Shown here: positions 62,251 to 64,000 of the stretch, in pieces
How the letters are laid out: every line of letters begins with the position of its first letter
How positions within the stretch are numbered: position 1 is the stretch's first letter
From: Luteirhabdus pelagi
GTDB lineage: Bacteria; Bacteroidota; Bacteroidia; Flavobacteriales; Flavobacteriaceae
NCBI RefSeq assembly: GCF_016827595.1
Contig: NZ_JAECMS010000006.1
Coordinates: forward strand, 118,753-182,752
DNA: 64,000 nt
Direction of reading: 5' to 3'
Notes under the pieces: model-generated
Database searches by the model: none
Seen by the model: the letters and a program-made list of their open reading frames with translations, nothing else
What the model was told of the DNA's origin: nothing
Program-made: the position numbers and the translations under genes

Positions 62251-63603
62251 TTATTTCGATTTTACGAAGCGAACAGTCTGACTTCTATCACCAAACTCCA
62301 AAGTAATCGTGTAGATTCCTTCAGCTAAACGCGACACATCTAGCACTGCATCTTGTGCATTTATTTGAACCTCTAACACTTTCTGACCAACCATTGAATG
62401 TATTTCAATATGTTCTATCACATTCGAATGAGAAATTACCAGGTTCTTAGCCGTTGGGTTCGGATACAAACGCAATGAACTAGCATCGAAGCTATTTACG
62501 TCAAGTTCAAGGGTAATGGTTACTTCAAGAAAATCGCTAAAGCAACCATCTTCTTCCGATACGGCATAATAGGTTTCACCATCCTCCAATAGCGTAGATA
62601 AGGCTAAAGGATTTACAAATGCTTCAGCATCGGCTTGAGTAGCAAACCAAAATACATCGCTAGGCGATACAACAATATCAGCCAATGTTGAACCTTCAGG
62701 GAAACTTTGTTCGGCATCCCCAACAGGAGTAGCAGGAGGGGTACAGGGTTCTAGGCTTAGTCTACCGAAGTATTGACTCGAATTACCATTAATCGGTGTG
62801 CTGATACCGGTCCCTGGATCTAAACTTCGCACACCGGCTGCATTCGAAACTAGCACATTTCCATTTTCCAATTGTGCTACACCACGAAGGTTTCCTTCAT
62901 CATAATAATTTAAAATTGAGCCATCGTCTATGGAGAATTCATATAAACCGGAAGAATTCGATCCCGAGATACTAAATACAGCAGCATACACCGAATTATT
63001 GTCAGTATTCACTTCCATCTGCTGAATAAAATTTACAACTCCTTCGCCTACTACATTTCCCAAAACATTACCATCGTAATCGCGACGTTCAATCTTAGAT
63101 TCCGCGCTGATATAAGAAATATAGACCTCTCCACCACCTACATCAATAATGTCAAAAGCCGAATCGTTACCCGTGGTAGGAAAAGAACCTAGCTCATTCC
63201 CTGAAAAGTCATAACGTATAATCGCATTTCCCGGAGCACCATTGTTCGTACCTGCATTGGTCACCCATACTTCTCCATCTACCAATTCCATGCCCCGAAC
63301 ATTATCCAAACCAGTATCAATAGTGCTGGTAAAATTCCCGTCCAGGTCAAATCGGTCAATACGATCTTGAAGTTGATCGCTTATCCAAATCTCATTACCG
63401 ACCTGTAACAATGCCTTCGGAGTAGAGGGATTTAAAGGCGTGAGGTCTATAAATGCTGGATCTTCAATGCTACCATCGGTGGGATTCAACAACACAACCA
63501 CCGGATCCTGAATTACGGCGATATATTCCTGCGCCGATATGCTAGAAAAAGATAATAATAAAGTAAGGAGGGCTAAGCCCGCTTTTAGAGTAGTTTTTTT
63601 CAT
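62251..63603 (-). CDS. T9SS-secreted beta-propeller protein
   Basis: 450 residues. Signal peptide (ending SISAQ, residue 25), a propeller-like repeat region (about 30-290), an Ig-like/HYR linker (about 290-370) and a type A T9SS sorting domain (about 375-450, LRLYPNPTAKNLVI...LAEGIYTITLEFG). It is exported and attached to the surface. No enzyme motif is seen. Convergent with DUF6095. Confidence 0.9.
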   Translation of the reverse strand: MKKTTLKAGLALLTLLLSFSSISAQEYIAVIQDPVVVLLNPTDGSIEDPAFIDLTPLNPSTPKALLQVGNEIWISDQLQDRIDRFDLDGNFTSTIDTGLDNVRGMELVDGEVWVTNAGTNNGAPGNAIIRYDFSGNELGSFPTTGNDSAFDIIDVGGGEVYISYISAESKIERRDYDGNVLGNVVGEGVVNFIQQMEVNTDNNSVYAAVFSISGSNSSGLYEFSIDDGSILNYYDEGNLRGVAQLENGNVLVSNAAGVRSLDPGTGISTPINGNSSQYFGRLSLEPCTPPATPVGDAEQSFPEGSTLADIVVSPSDVFWFATQADAEAFVNPLALSTLLEDGETYYAVSEEDGCFSDFLEVTITLELDVNSFDASSLRLYPNPTAKNLVISHSNVIEHIEIHSMVGQKVLEVQINAQDAVLDVSRLAEGIYTITLEFGDRSQTVRFVKSK

Positions 63604-63880
63604 AATAGGTTGAATTTAGTCCTACCAAGATAATCAAATTTTGAATTAGTGCCTACACAGAAAAGTTACAGCTTTATGTTATAAGAAAATGGACTATAAG
63701 TTTAATTGTAACCAAAAGGAGAGAAGATCCAGAATGATAATGAAGAGAATAGTTGTTTTTATGGCAACAGCCGGGCTTTTCGCTATATCTTTTTGGGCGA
63801 ACCTACTGGCCCAAAAAGGATGTCGCTGCAATCCCTGTTGCAGGCGGCCGCATTTGGGCCCGACCGTTTCGGACACCCAC
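63604..63880. other. Intergenic region before the rRNA operon end
   Basis: It holds the 5' region of the T9SS gene (left) and a GC-rich structured segment (right, separate entry). No convincing gene: a plus-strand frame from ATG 63734 resembles a signal peptide but runs into antisense 5S rRNA. Confidence 0.7.
63808..63860. repeat. GC-rich imperfect hairpin
   Basis: GGCCCAAA (63808-63815) pairs with TTTGGGCC (63853-63860), and inside it CTGCAA (63826-63831) pairs with TTGCAG (63838-63843). A NotI-like GCGGCCGC palindrome sits at 63844-63851. It is downstream of the rRNA terminator and may be a structured RNA or a protein-binding site. Confidence 0.55.
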
Positions 63881-63916
63881 AAAAAAAAAGACCCGACCGC
63901 CATTGCGATCGAGTCT
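63881..63916 (-). terminator. Terminator of the rRNA operon
   Basis: On the minus strand AGACTCGATCGC, loop AATG and GCGGTCGGGTCT form a 12-bp stem with two G-U pairs, followed by eight T. It lies directly after the 5S rRNA end. Confidence 0.93.
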
Positions 63917-63921
63917 CTAGA

Positions 63922-64000
63922 AGAAGGCGGCGACCTACTCTCCCACCTGGAGGGCAGTACCATCGGCGCTGGCGGGCTTAACTTCCCTGTTCGGAATGGT
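63922..64000 (-). rRNA. rrf: 5S rRNA, 3' part (truncated by the window edge)
   Basis: The minus strand reads ACCATTCCGAACAGGGAAG, TTAAGCCCGCCAGCGCCGAT and GTGGGAGAGTAGGTCGCC, which is the conserved 3' two thirds of bacterial 5S rRNA. The 5' end and the 23S and 16S genes lie to the right of the window. The 3' end is placed near 63922 by alignment to the usual end. Confidence 0.93.

Noticed and set aside
63694..63981. Frames overlapping the right edge (63694-63963 minus, 63793-63981 plus)
   Set aside because: They lie over the 5S rRNA gene and its terminator.

Overview
The window looks like chromosomal DNA of a marine-type member of the Flavobacteriaceae (Bacteroidota). The evidence is: type IX secretion (T9SS) C-terminal sorting domains on secreted proteins; a TonB-dependent receptor paired with a DUF4249 lipoprotein; many lipoproteins with short lipoboxes; family-specific small proteins (CAL67264-type, DUF6095); a monomeric NADP isocitrate dehydrogenase; and several promoters of the Bacteroidota type (TTTG, about 20 nt, TAnnTTTG) with little Shine-Dalgarno sequence. 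No transposase, integrase, phage gene, CRISPR array or tRNA was seen. This is mostly ordinary core chromosome, densely packed on both strands.

Layout. 1-9.7 kb: tail of an M14 carboxypeptidase, metallo-beta-lactamase-fold lipoprotein, S9 prolyl oligopeptidase-type peptidase, the operon CAL67264 protein - DinB - EttA, an acyl-CoA carboxylase beta subunit and a VWA-domain secreted protein. 9.7-14.5 kb: a compact minus-strand menaquinone operon (menA - UPF0173 hydrolase - menC - CPBP protease - menE). 14.6-22.5 kb: a 1115-residue T9SS cargo, DoxX, YdeI-like protein, Cu/Zn SOD lipoprotein, GT2 glycosyltransferase, OmpA lipoprotein and an alpha/beta hydrolase with no recognisable start codon. 22.7-29.8 kb: TsaC/Sua5, DUF2945, tandemly duplicated secreted esterases, UvrD/PcrA helicase and a GltB2-like flavoprotein. 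29.8-34.5 kb: a curlin-repeat protein, an uncharacterised membrane-anchored protein and a four-gene lipoprotein - multi-TM - histidine kinase - response regulator operon. 34.7-45.3 kb: patatin, M1 aminopeptidase, RecG, a GCS2-CBS fusion coupled to an AspA/AstE-like hydrolase, SulP transporter and CsaA-like protein.

45.3-45.75 kb is a gene-free block built of 7-nt tandem repeats. 45.7-55.6 kb: redoxin, YfiT-like protein, a cyclophilin-FKBP dual immunophilin, a large BNR-propeller protein, RecQ, and KdsD-TatC-AhpD-like. 55.7-63.6 kb: isocitrate dehydrogenase, TonB receptor + DUF4249, MurQ + DUF6095 and a second T9SS cargo. The right edge holds the 3' part of a 5S rRNA on the minus strand and its strong terminator, so an rRNA operon lies beyond the window.

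The observations most worth following up are: the curlin-like protein with 30 uninterrupted 11-residue units; the 7-nt repeat block whose outer arrays are roughly inverted copies of each other; the translationally coupled GCS2-CBS/AspA pair; the lipoprotein/7TM/kinase/regulator operon; and the hydrolase whose conserved N-terminus is in frame but lacks an ATG, GTG or TTG start.
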